Source of the DNA: Rhodocyclaceae bacterium UBA2271
Lineage (GTDB): Bacteria > Pseudomonadota > Gammaproteobacteria > Burkholderiales > Rhodocyclaceae
Direction of reading: 5' to 3'
Assembly (NCBI GenBank): GCA_002347405.1
Contig: DDXB01000042.1
Location: 1-17,867, forward strand
Length of the DNA stretch: 17,867 nucleotides
Part shown: positions 1-5,847 of the stretch, one piece after another
How positions within the stretch are numbered: the first letter of the stretch is position 1
Layout of the letters: every line of letters starts with the position of its first letter
Position numbers and translations under genes: made by a program
Notes under the pieces: generated by a model
What the model saw: the letters and a program-made list of their open reading frames with translations, nothing else
Database searches by the model: none
Told to the model about the DNA's origin: nothing

Positions 1-97
1 CGGGCCAATCCCTCTCTCCCGACCTCTCTCCCAGAGGGAGAGAGGAGGCAGATAGCTTCCCTCTCCCGCTTGCGGGAGAGGGATTGAGGGAGCGGGC
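1..97. repeat. Intergenic double-hairpin repeat, left copy
   Basis: The block contains two palindromes. CCTCTCTCCC (23-32) pairs with GGGAGAGAGG (36-45) around an AGA loop. TCCCTCTCCCGC (58-69) pairs with GCGGGAGAGGGA (72-83). The first 64 bases recur at 17804-17867 in the same orientation with three mismatches. It is non-coding and resembles the CTCTCCC/GGGAGAG hairpin repeats scattered between genes in many proteobacterial genomes. The resemblance is from general knowledge, not a search. Confidence 0.8.
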
Positions 98-133
98 GGC
101 CAAGCAAACGCGGCACGCGGCGCCAGCCTGCGC

Positions 134-169
134 ATCATCAAAGTTAGCGCGCCCGCTATAATCGACGGC
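134..169 (+). promoter_or_regulatory. Promoter of the cobT-cobS-cobC unit
   Basis: A perfect sigma-70 -10 box TATAAT lies at 157-162. It is just upstream of the cobalamin riboswitch and would place the transcription start near 168-170. The -35 position (about 134-139, ATCATC) matches TTGACA poorly, so the promoter is judged mainly on the -10 box and its placement. The rest of 1-156 holds only the hairpin repeat. Confidence 0.6.
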
Positions 170-317
170 GATTCGGTCAAGGGAATGCCGTGCAAATCGG
201 CAGCGGGCCCGCCGCTGTAACCGGGGACGAACGTCGCCTGCCGCAAGGCAGCCACTGTGGCAACACGGGAAGGCGCGACGTTGCGGACGATCCGGGAGCC
301 AGAAGACCTGCCGCGTC
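163..317 (+). promoter_or_regulatory. Cobalamin (AdoCbl) riboswitch
   Basis: The stretch shows the ordered conserved blocks of the cobalamin riboswitch. These are AAGGGAATGCCGTGCAAATC near 179-198, GCCGCTGTAACCGGGGACG near 211-229, GCCACTGTGGCAACACGGGA near 251-270, and the B12-box-like AGCCAGAAGACCTGCC at 297-312. It sits between a TATAAT box and cobT, a gene of cobalamin assembly. The family binds adenosylcobalamin and shuts off expression when B12 is plentiful. A perfect terminator hairpin follows 20 nt later, so control is probably at transcription termination. The outer ends of the aptamer (P1 helix) are estimated. Confidence 0.93.
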
Positions 318-337
318 ATTTTCATGAAACCTGTGGC

Positions 338-388
338 AAGGGTTTCGCCGCATGCCTGGCCGTGTGCGGCGAAACCCTTTTCGCTTTT
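338..388 (+). terminator. Intrinsic terminator between riboswitch and cobT
   Basis: AAGGGTTTCGCCGCA (338-352) and TGCGGCGAAACCCTT (365-379) form a perfect 15-bp stem with a 12-nt loop, followed by TTCGCTTTT. It lies between the B12 box and the cobT Shine-Dalgarno, so it is the likely expression platform of the riboswitch. The T tract is interrupted by CGC, so efficiency is uncertain. No antiterminator pairing was worked out. Confidence 0.85.
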
Positions 389-405
389 CTGGAAGGATGA
401 ATCGG

Positions 406-1539
406 ATGCATTCCCACGCAATCCCCCCGCTCGACCGCGGTCTGGAAACCGAGCTGCGCCGCAAGATCGACAACAAGACCAAGCCCCCCGGCAGCCTCGG
501 CCGGCTGGAGGACCTCGCGCTGCAGATCGGCCTGGTGCGCGGCTCGCTGACGCCGACTTTGCACCGGCCGCACATCGTCGTTTTTGCCGGCGACCACGGC
601 GCGGCCAGGGCGGGCATCTCCGCCTTTCCGCAGGACGTGACCTGGCAGATGGTCGAGAATTTCCTCGCCGGCGGCGCGGCGATCAATGTCTTCGCCCGCG
701 CCAACGGCATCGACCTGACCGTGGTCGATGCCGGCGTGGCGCACGACTTCGGGCCACGCCCGAACCTGGTCGATGCAAAACAAGCCGTAGGCGCAGTTTC
801 GGTGCAGGCTAACGTGAGCGCAGCGAACGTTATGCCGGAGCCAAAAGTCGGCGTGACCGAAGAAAATCCCTGTGGGACTGGCGGGACGGCGAACTACCTC
901 GACGGCGCGGCGATGACGCCGCAGCAATGCGCCACGGCGATGACGCGTGGCGCGGAGATCGTCGCGCGGCTCGCGCAGGACGGCTGCGAGGTCATCGGCT
1001 TTGGCGAAATGGGCATCGGCAACACGGCGGCGGCCGCGCTCATCACGCACTGCCTGACGGATGCGCCGCTCGCAGCCTGCGTCGGGCGCGGCACGGGACT
1101 CGACGACGCGGGGCTGGCACGCAAGCAGATGCTGCTCGAACAGGCGCTCGCCACCTGGCCCGAACGGAGCGCCGATCCGCGGGCGGTGCTCGCCCGTTTC
1201 GGCGGCTTCGAAATCGCGATGATGGCGGGCGCCATGCTGGGCGCCGCGCGCCATCGCCTACTGGTGCTCGTCGATGGTTTCATCTGCGGCGCGGCGGCGC
1301 TGGTCGCGGCCAGACTGCAACCCGCCTTCCTCGATTACGCGGTGTTCTGCCATGCCTCGGCCGAGGCCGGCCATCGCACACAACTGGCCGCGCTCAATGT
1401 TTCGCCACTCATGTCCCTCGACCTGCGGCTCGGTGAAGGCACCGGCGCCGCGCTGGCCTGGCCGCTGGTGCGCGCGGCCTGCGCCTTCCTCAACGAGATG
1501 GCGAGCTTCGAGTCGGCGCGCGTTTCTGAAAAACTATGA
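406..1539 (+). CDS. cobT: Nicotinate-nucleotide--dimethylbenzimidazole phosphoribosyltransferase
   Basis: CobT makes alpha-ribazole phosphate from nicotinate mononucleotide and dimethylbenzimidazole, activating the lower ligand of cobalamin in the cytoplasm. Visible family motifs are KPPGSLGRLE near the N-terminus, FAGDHGAA, GEMGIGNTAAAA, and LGEGTGAALA near the C-terminus, whose Glu344 (codon 1435-1437) matches the catalytic glutamate. The start at 406 (MHSHAIPPLD) is chosen because GGAAGGA (391-397) sits about 8 nt upstream. An in-frame ATG at 397 lies too close to it. The product is 377 aa against about 350-360 for the family. The excess is an insert of about 32 residues after VDAK (roughly 784-879) that carries nested inverted repeats. 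The gene is first in a riboswitch-controlled unit, and its TGA lies inside the left target duplication of a small repeat element. Confidence 0.95.
   Translation: MHSHAIPPLDRGLETELRRKIDNKTKPPGSLGRLEDLALQIGLVRGSLTPTLHRPHIVVFAGDHGAARAGISAFPQDVTWQMVENFLAGGAAINVFARANGIDLTVVDAGVAHDFGPRPNLVDAKQAVGAVSVQANVSAANVMPEPKVGVTEENPCGTGGTANYLDGAAMTPQQCATAMTRGAEIVARLAQDGCEVIGFGEMGIGNTAAAALITHCLTDAPLAACVGRGTGLDDAGLARKQMLLEQALATWPERSADPRAVLARFGGFEIAMMAGAMLGAARHRLLVLVDGFICGAAALVAARLQPAFLDYAVFCHASAEAGHRTQLAALNVSPLMSLDLRLGEGTGAALAWPLVRAACAFLNEMASFESARVSEKL
784..879. repeat. Palindromic in-frame insert within cobT
   Basis: Family alignment from memory expects K-x(3-4)-GT-x-N directly after VDAK. Here about 32 extra codons intervene. 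The DNA shows nested inverted repeats: TTCGGT (798-803) with ACCGAA (856-861), and TAACGT (810-815) with ACGTTA (827-832). GGGAC repeats at the right edge (875-879 and 884-888). The frame stays open, so the gene is probably still functional. The boundaries are estimates. A related core occurs at 10558-10586. Confidence 0.5.
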
Positions 1540-1540
1540 T

Positions 1541-1705
1541 CCTGGAAAAGGCAGTTCACCACGGAGGGCACGGTGATCACGGAGAAAATACCAGGCGCTA
1601 CGAAACAAGAGCATGTTGCCCGTTGGCTGTGCCTGGATTTTGTGTGCTTGGGCCGTTGCTGCGTGTCCGCTGTGCTCTCTGTGGTGTGAACCGGGGGTTT
1701 TCAGG
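1541..1705 (+). mobile_element. MITE-like element, copy A, between cobT and cobS
   Basis: This 165-bp non-coding element closely resembles 3116-3279. The ends form imperfect terminal inverted repeats of about 45 bp: CCTGGAAAAGGCAGTTCACC on the left, and on the reverse strand of the right end CCTGAAAACCCCCGGTTCAC, continuing CACAGAG/GCACAG. It is flanked by the exact 5-bp direct repeat ATGAT (1536-1540 and 1706-1710), read as a target-site duplication. The left duplication holds the cobT TGA and the right one holds the cobS ATG. The right end carries GGGGGT (1693-1698), 7 nt before the cobS start, a plausible RBS with one G-U pair. No transposase is encoded, so movement would need one from elsewhere. 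Confidence 0.82.
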
Positions 1706-2476
1706 ATGATTCGCAGAGAATCTGAATATTTCTTCGCCGCGCTGCGCTTCTTCACGCGGCTGCCGGTGCCGGCGTGGGTCGGGCATTCGTCCGAGCAGTT
1801 AAACCACGCCGCGCGCTATTTTCCGCTGGTCGGTGTGATCGTCGGCGCCGTCGGCGCGGCCGTCACGCTGGTGGCGCTGCAGCTGTGGCCGGCACCGCTC
1901 GCGGTGATTTTGGGCATGGCGGCGACGCTGCTCGCCACCGGCGCCTTCCACGAGGACGGCCTGGCCGACAGCATCGACGGCTGCGGCGGCGGCTGGACGA
2001 AGGAACAGGTGCTGGCGATCATGAAGGATTCGCGCATCGGCAGCTACGGCGCCATCGGCATCGGCCTCACCTTGCTGGCGAAGTTCGCGGCGCTCGCGCA
2101 GCTCGTCGCCGTCCTGCCAGCACCGACTTTTCTGGCGGCGCTGATCGCCGGGCACGCCACGTCCCGCTTCGCCGCCGTCACGCTGATCGCCGGGCTGGAT
2201 TACGTACGCGAGGATGCATCGGCCAAGGCGAAGCCTCTCGCCACGCGCCTGGGCAAAGGCGAACTGGCGGTTGCCGCATTGTTCGGCCTCGCCCCCTGCC
2301 TGCTGCTGCCGGCCGCGAGCGTCGCCATCGCGCTGGCGCTGATCGGACTGGTCACGCTGCTGGCCGCGCGCTACTTCGTCAGGCGCATCGGCGGCTACAC
2401 CGGCGACTGCCTCGGTGCGACGCAGCAGCTGGCCGAACTCGCCTTCTATTTCGGACTGGCATGCGTCTGTTTCTGA
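1706..2476 (+). CDS. cobS: Adenosylcobinamide-GDP ribazoletransferase (cobalamin synthase)
   Basis: CobS is an integral membrane enzyme that joins AdoCbi-GDP to alpha-ribazole (phosphate), the last assembly step of the nucleotide loop. At 256 aa it fits the family (about 250). The N-terminus RESEYFFAALRFFTRLPVPAW is the usual family start. FHEDGLADSIDGCGGG (residues 81-96) and KDSRIGSYG (107-115) are the conserved acidic motifs, and several hydrophobic helices follow. The start at 1706 is chosen for family alignment. The frame is also open upstream into the repeat element, with an ATG at 1613, but that extension is repeat DNA. Without the element the start would overlap the cobT stop as ATGA. 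The 3' end overlaps cobC by 16 bp. Confidence 0.94.
   Translation: MIRRESEYFFAALRFFTRLPVPAWVGHSSEQLNHAARYFPLVGVIVGAVGAAVTLVALQLWPAPLAVILGMAATLLATGAFHEDGLADSIDGCGGGWTKEQVLAIMKDSRIGSYGAIGIGLTLLAKFAALAQLVAVLPAPTFLAALIAGHATSRFAAVTLIAGLDYVREDASAKAKPLATRLGKGELAVAALFGLAPCLLLPAASVAIALALIGLVTLLAARYFVRRIGGYTGDCLGATQQLAELAFYFGLACVCF
2108..2130 (+). repeat. 23-nt dispersed near-repeat, copy inside cobS
   Basis: This 23-nt stretch differs at two positions from 9141-9163 and ends CACCGACTTT. It is translated as part of VAVLPAPTF in CobS. The coding context could explain one copy, but not the match to intergenic DNA. Confidence 0.4.
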
Positions 2477-3057
2477 TCCGCCATCCGCTGCCCGCTGTCG
2501 CCGCCGGCACCTGCTATGGCCGCACCGATCTGGCGCTGGCCGCCGCTCCGCTGGCGTGCGCGGAAGCGCTGCGCCCGCTGCTGCCGGCCGACGCAGCGGT
2601 GTTTTCGAGCCCGCTAACGCGCTGCCGCCAACTCGCCGAACTGCTGCACCCGGCACCGGTCTTCGACGCACGGCTGCGCGAACTCGATTTCGGCGCCTGG
2701 GAAATGCAGTCCTGGGATGCCATTGATCGCGCCGCGCTCGATGCCTGGGTCGCCGACCCGCTCCACTTTGCGCCGCCCGGTGGCGAAGCGGTCGCGGACC
2801 TGCGGGCCCGGGTGCGCAACTTCCTCGCCGAGCGCGAAAACGACGCCGCCGCCGCGATACTCGTCGCCCACGCCGGAGTCATGAAGATCTGCGTCGCCGA
2901 GCAGGCCGGCATTGCGCCCGACCAATGGTTTTCGATGAGTTTCGAATACGGCACGGTCACGCTGATCGAGGACGGACGGCTGGTCTGGCACAACAGGTCC
3001 GGCCAGGCGAGCGCCGTGCCGGCAATCGCCGGCCGGCCAACTTCGGGCATGGGATAA
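2461..3057 (+). CDS. cobC: Alpha-ribazole phosphatase, histidine phosphatase family
   Basis: CobC removes phosphate from alpha-ribazole 5'-phosphate or from adenosylcobalamin 5'-phosphate. The 198-aa product has the histidine phosphatase layout: LIRHPLP with the phosphoacceptor His8, SSPLTRCRQLAE with Arg54, RLRELDFGAWE, and LVAHAGVMK with the second catalytic His137. The usual RHG is RHP here. The assignment to CobC rather than a generic phosphoglycerate-mutase-like protein relies on the neighbours cobT and cobS and on the CYGRTDL stretch (residues 18-24). The start overlaps the end of cobS by 16 bp, which suggests translational coupling. The last 15 or so residues are low-complexity and not obviously conserved. 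Confidence 0.85.
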   Translation: MRLFLIRHPLPAVAAGTCYGRTDLALAAAPLACAEALRPLLPADAAVFSSPLTRCRQLAELLHPAPVFDARLRELDFGAWEMQSWDAIDRAALDAWVADPLHFAPPGGEAVADLRARVRNFLAERENDAAAAILVAHAGVMKICVAEQAGIAPDQWFSMSFEYGTVTLIEDGRLVWHNRSGQASAVPAIAGRPTSGMG

Positions 3058-3110
3058 TTGCCTGTGGCGCCGTGCCGCGACATGCGCTGATCGCGCAAGG
3101 AGATGCTGCC

Positions 3111-3278
3111 ATGAACCTGGAAAAAGCAGTTCACCAAGGAGGGCACGGTGATCACGGAGGAAAAGCCAGGCGTTACGAAATAAGAGCCTGTCGCCCGTTG
3201 GCTGCGCCTGAATTTTGTGTGCCTGCGCCGTTGCTCCGTGTCCTCTGTGCTCTCTGTGGTGCGAACCGGGGGTTTTAG
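3111..3278 (+). other. 55-codon reading frame through repeat copy B; displaced mscS-family start
   Basis: The ATG at 3111 has a good Shine-Dalgarno, AAGGAG (3098-3103), spaced 7 nt. The frame then runs through nearly the whole repeat element and stops at TAG 3276-3278, one base before the ATG of the next gene. The predicted peptide is encoded by repeat DNA and matches no family I know. The best reading is that this ATG and its RBS belonged to the downstream channel gene before the element inserted. The frame may now act as a leader whose translation delivers ribosomes to the start at 3280. Confidence 0.45.
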
Positions 3279-3279
3279 G
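3116..3279 (+). mobile_element. MITE-like element, copy B, at the start codon of an mscS-family gene
   Basis: This 164-bp second copy is in the same orientation as the one at 1541-1705 and is one base shorter at the right end (TTTTAGG against TTTTCAGG). It is flanked by an exact 5-bp direct repeat ATGAA (3111-3115 and 3280-3284). Element ends coincide with those of copy A, which supports the boundaries. GGGGGT at 3268-3273 lies 6 nt before the ATG of the channel gene. The pre-insertion sequence would read AAGGAG, 7 nt, ATGAAAGAAC: a normal RBS and start that the insertion pulled apart. Confidence 0.82.
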
Positions 3280-4377
3280 ATGAAAGAACTTGCCGAACTT
3301 TTTGAACCATTGGGTCTGGGTTTTCTGGCCGAGCCCTGGCTGCTGAAAGCCCTGCTCGCCATCCTCGCCACCGCGCTGCTCAGTTTCGTCGCCGACCGCC
3401 TGTTGCGCCGGCTGGCGCAGGCGACGAAAAAAACGCCAAGCGCCTGGGATGACATTCTGGCCGACGCCGCCAGTCGCCCCCTGCCGGCGCTGATCTGGGT
3501 CGTCGGACTTGCCTTCGCCGCCGGCCTCGTGCGCCCCCATGCCGACGACCCGTTGTTCGATCTGGTGGTGCCGCTGCGCGACATCAGCGTGATGGTCTGT
3601 CTGGCCTGGTTCGTGTTTTGCGTCATCCGGCTGGCCGGTGATCACTACGTTGCGTCACGGGTTCGGGAAGGCGAGGAGGTCGACCTCACCACCGTCGACG
3701 CGCTTTCGAAGCTGGGCCGCCTGACGGTGCTGATCACCGCGGGTCTGGTGATTTTGCAAACATTGGGCTTCAGCGTTTCCGGCGTGCTCGCCGCCGGGGG
3801 CATCGGCGGCATCGCCATCGGCTTCGCCGCCAAGGATCTGCTGGCCAACTTCTTCGGCGGCCTGACGATCTACCTCGACCGCCCGTTCTCGGTCGGCGAA
3901 TGGATTCGTTCGCCGGACAAGCAGATCGAGGGCACCGTCGAGGCGATCAGCTGGCGCCACACGCGCATCCGCGCCTTCAACAAGAATCCGATTTACGTGC
4001 CGAACGCCCTGTTCACCACCATCGTCGTCGAGAATCCGTCGCGCATGAGCAATCGCCGCATCAAGGAAACCATCGGCATCCGCTATGCGGACATCGGCAA
4101 GATGGCGGCGATCGTCAGCGACGTGAAGGCCATGCTGCAAGGCCACCCGGAAATCGACACCACGCAGACGCTGATCGTGAACTTCAACGAATTCGCCGAC
4201 TCGTCGCTCAATTTCTTCATTTACACCTTCACCAAGACCACGCTGTGGGTGAATTACCACGCGGTGAAGCAGGACGTCCTCCTGCAGGTGGCGGACATCA
4301 TCGCCCGCCACGGCGCGGAAATTGCCTTCCCGACACGCACCCTGCACATCGAGAATGCGCCGGTACAGGCCGGTTAG
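3280..4377 (+). CDS. MscS-family small-conductance mechanosensitive channel
   Basis: This is an inner-membrane channel predicted to open under membrane tension and release solutes on hypo-osmotic shock. The 365-aa protein has predicted membrane segments near residues 19-40, 67-84, 98-119 and 134-157. The Gly/Ala-rich pore helix follows (VSGVLAAGGIGGIAIGFAAK, about 156-175), then DLLANFFGGLTIYLDRPFSVGEWI, and a cytoplasmic beta/alpha domain to about 350. It has more N-terminal helices than E. coli MscS (286 aa), so it belongs to the medium-length YbdG/YnaI-like group. The start at 3280 sits in the right target duplication of a repeat element. An in-frame ATG at 3217 lies inside the repeat. The TAG stop overlaps the convergent frdD stop, and no terminator separates them. 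Confidence 0.88.
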   Translation: MKELAELFEPLGLGFLAEPWLLKALLAILATALLSFVADRLLRRLAQATKKTPSAWDDILADAASRPLPALIWVVGLAFAAGLVRPHADDPLFDLVVPLRDISVMVCLAWFVFCVIRLAGDHYVASRVREGEEVDLTTVDALSKLGRLTVLITAGLVILQTLGFSVSGVLAAGGIGGIAIGFAAKDLLANFFGGLTIYLDRPFSVGEWIRSPDKQIEGTVEAISWRHTRIRAFNKNPIYVPNALFTTIVVENPSRMSNRRIKETIGIRYADIGKMAAIVSDVKAMLQGHPEIDTTQTLIVNFNEFADSSLNFFIYTFTKTTLWVNYHAVKQDVLLQVADIIARHGAEIAFPTRTLHIENAPVQAG

Positions 4378-4715
4378 ATGCGCAGCAGATACACCGCCGT
4401 GGCAATGATGCCTGCCCCCGCGGCCAGATAGAGCACGTTGGCCACCAGTTTGTCGGCGCGCACACCGAAATCGTAGCAGGTGCAGCGCAGGCGATGCGCC
4501 GAACTCCACAGCGACAGGGCGATCACGCCGAAGATGAGCAGCTTGCCGAGGCCGCTGCCGGCAAAGGCGCGCATGCTGTCGTAACTCAGGCCCGTCGGCA
4601 CATGGCCCAGCGCGGCGAGGAACGTCAGCAGGACGATCACCGGAATGAAGAAGGCGATCACCGTGCCGCCGGCGGCGAAGGGGAACCAGATGATGGGTTT
4701 GTTTGATTTGGCCAT
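4374..4715 (-). CDS. frdD: Fumarate reductase membrane anchor subunit D
   Basis: FrdD is one of two small membrane anchors that bind quinol and hold the catalytic FrdAB dimer at the inner membrane. The 113-aa product (E. coli FrdD is 119) begins MAKSNKPIIWFPFAAGGTV, matching the family pattern KRSDEPVFWGLFGAGGM. It has three hydrophobic helices and LWSSAHRLRCTCYDFGV, corresponding to LWCGLHRMHHAMHDL in E. coli. The start at 4715 is chosen by this similarity. The open frame extends upstream, but that part overlaps frdC. Its start overlaps frdC by 3 nt (frdC stops at 4718). The stop codon shares two bases with the convergent channel gene. Confidence 0.92.
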   Translation of the reverse strand: MAKSNKPIIWFPFAAGGTVIAFFIPVIVLLTFLAALGHVPTGLSYDSMRAFAGSGLGKLLIFGVIALSLWSSAHRLRCTCYDFGVRADKLVANVLYLAAGAGIIATAVYLLRI

Positions 4716-4717
4716 GT

Positions 4718-5107
4718 TCAGAACACTCCCGCCAGAAACAGGATGGCAATCGACAATACCGCCCACGCCAGATAGTGCGCGCCGGATATCAGGTTGCCGG
4801 GCACGAATTCCTCGCCAAGCTGGATCGGCATGGCTTTTTGCGTGGCATTGAACCAGGTGGCGGCGTGATACAGGGCGGCGACCAGGGCCAGCACATGGAA
4901 TGCGATGGAGGCCGGACTCCGCAGCGTCAGCAGGAACGCTTCATAGCTGGACGGTCCGGCGGCGAGGCTATGCATGGCGAACACCAGGAACACGCAGTAG
5001 GCGCCGATGAAAAGGCTGGTGATCTCGCGCGCCATGTAGCGCAGGTAGCGTGGATGGCGAAAGTACCAGGAGGTCGGCGGCACTTCGCGAATCAGTGGCT
5101 TGCTCAT
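4718..5107 (-). CDS. frdC: Fumarate reductase membrane anchor subunit C
   Basis: FrdC pairs with FrdD to anchor fumarate reductase and form the quinol site. The 129-aa product (E. coli FrdC 131) has the typical start with SWYFRHPRYLRYMAREITS. Glu28 corresponds to the E. coli FrdC residue Glu29 implicated in quinol binding. Three hydrophobic segments follow, with ALVAALYHAATWF matching AALLHTKTWF of the family. The sequence fits the haem-free type of QFR anchor. A strong Shine-Dalgarno, GGGAGGTGG on the minus strand, precedes the start, which overlaps the frdB stop as ATGA. Confidence 0.93.
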   Translation of the reverse strand: MSKPLIREVPPTSWYFRHPRYLRYMAREITSLFIGAYCVFLVFAMHSLAAGPSSYEAFLLTLRSPASIAFHVLALVAALYHAATWFNATQKAMPIQLGEEFVPGNLISGAHYLAWAVLSIAILFLAGVF

Positions 5108-5847
5108 TTTCCACCTCCCGGCAAAAGATGTTCCTTGATCCAGTCAATCGAACTGGCGATCTTGACCTGCTGCAGCGCGCTTGCCGGATCGACATGCACC
5201 GGACACACTTCGGAGCAGGCACCGACGAAGGTGCATTCCCAGACACCCTCTTTGCTCGCGATGACCTCCTGCCGCGCGTCACGCCCGCCGTCGCGCGAAT
5301 CCAGGTTGTAGCGGTGCGCCAGCGAAATGGCCGCCGGTCCGATGAACTTGGGCGTCAGTCCGTACTCGGGACAGGCGGCATAGCAGAGCATGCAATTGAT
5401 GCACAAGGTAAAGCGGTGATACTTTTTCAGCTGCGCCGGGGTTTGCAGGTATTCACCTTCACTGATCGGCTTGGGCGCTTTCGGGATGAGGTAGGGCTTG
5501 ACGCGCTTCAGCTTCTCGATGAAATCGTCAGGGGCGGTGACCAGGTCGCGCTCGACCGGGAAATGCGCCAGCGGCTCGACCCGGATCACGCCGTCATATT
5601 CGCGCAGAAAGGCATGGCAGGACAGCTTGGGCTCGCCGTTGATCATCATGCCGCAACTGCCGCACACGGCCATGTGGCAGGACCAGCGGTAGTTCAGCGT
5701 CGGGTCGATGGTTTCCTTGATCTTGTTGAGGGCATCGAGCACCACACCTTCTTCCGGGCAGCTTACTTCGTAGCGTTGGAAATGGGCGGTGGTGTCGGTA
5801 TCGGGGTTGTAGCGCAGGACTTCCAGCTGGACCAGTCTTTCCTTCAT
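5104..5847 (-). CDS. frdB: Fumarate reductase iron-sulfur subunit
   Basis: FrdB carries electrons from quinol at FrdCD to the flavin of FrdA through three Fe-S clusters. The 247 aa hold every expected cysteine. C57, C62, C65 and C77 are for the 2Fe-2S centre; C149, C152, C155 and C215 for 4Fe-4S; C159, C205 and C211 for 3Fe-4S. The stretches CINCMLCYAACPEYGLTP and GVWECTFVGACSEVCPVHVD closely follow E. coli FrdB. There is no Trp or Ile substitution pattern typical of SdhB. Both ends are coupled: ATGA overlaps with frdA upstream and frdC downstream. The start has GGGAG 7 nt upstream on the minus strand. Confidence 0.95.
   Translation of the reverse strand: MKERLVQLEVLRYNPDTDTTAHFQRYEVSCPEEGVVLDALNKIKETIDPTLNYRWSCHMAVCGSCGMMINGEPKLSCHAFLREYDGVIRVEPLAHFPVERDLVTAPDDFIEKLKRVKPYLIPKAPKPISEGEYLQTPAQLKKYHRFTLCINCMLCYAACPEYGLTPKFIGPAAISLAHRYNLDSRDGGRDARQEVIASKEGVWECTFVGACSEVCPVHVDPASALQQVKIASSIDWIKEHLLPGGGK

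Noticed and set aside
807..838. Integron attC-like core in the cobT insert (GGCTAAC ... CGTTATGCC)
   Set aside because: Neither arm satisfies the RYYYAAC/GTTRRRY consensus and no integrase or cassette array is nearby.
2514..3645. Long minus-strand frames opposite cobC, repeat copy B and the channel gene
   Set aside because: They run through unrelated genes and repeat DNA. The CobC and MscS reading is well supported on the plus strand.
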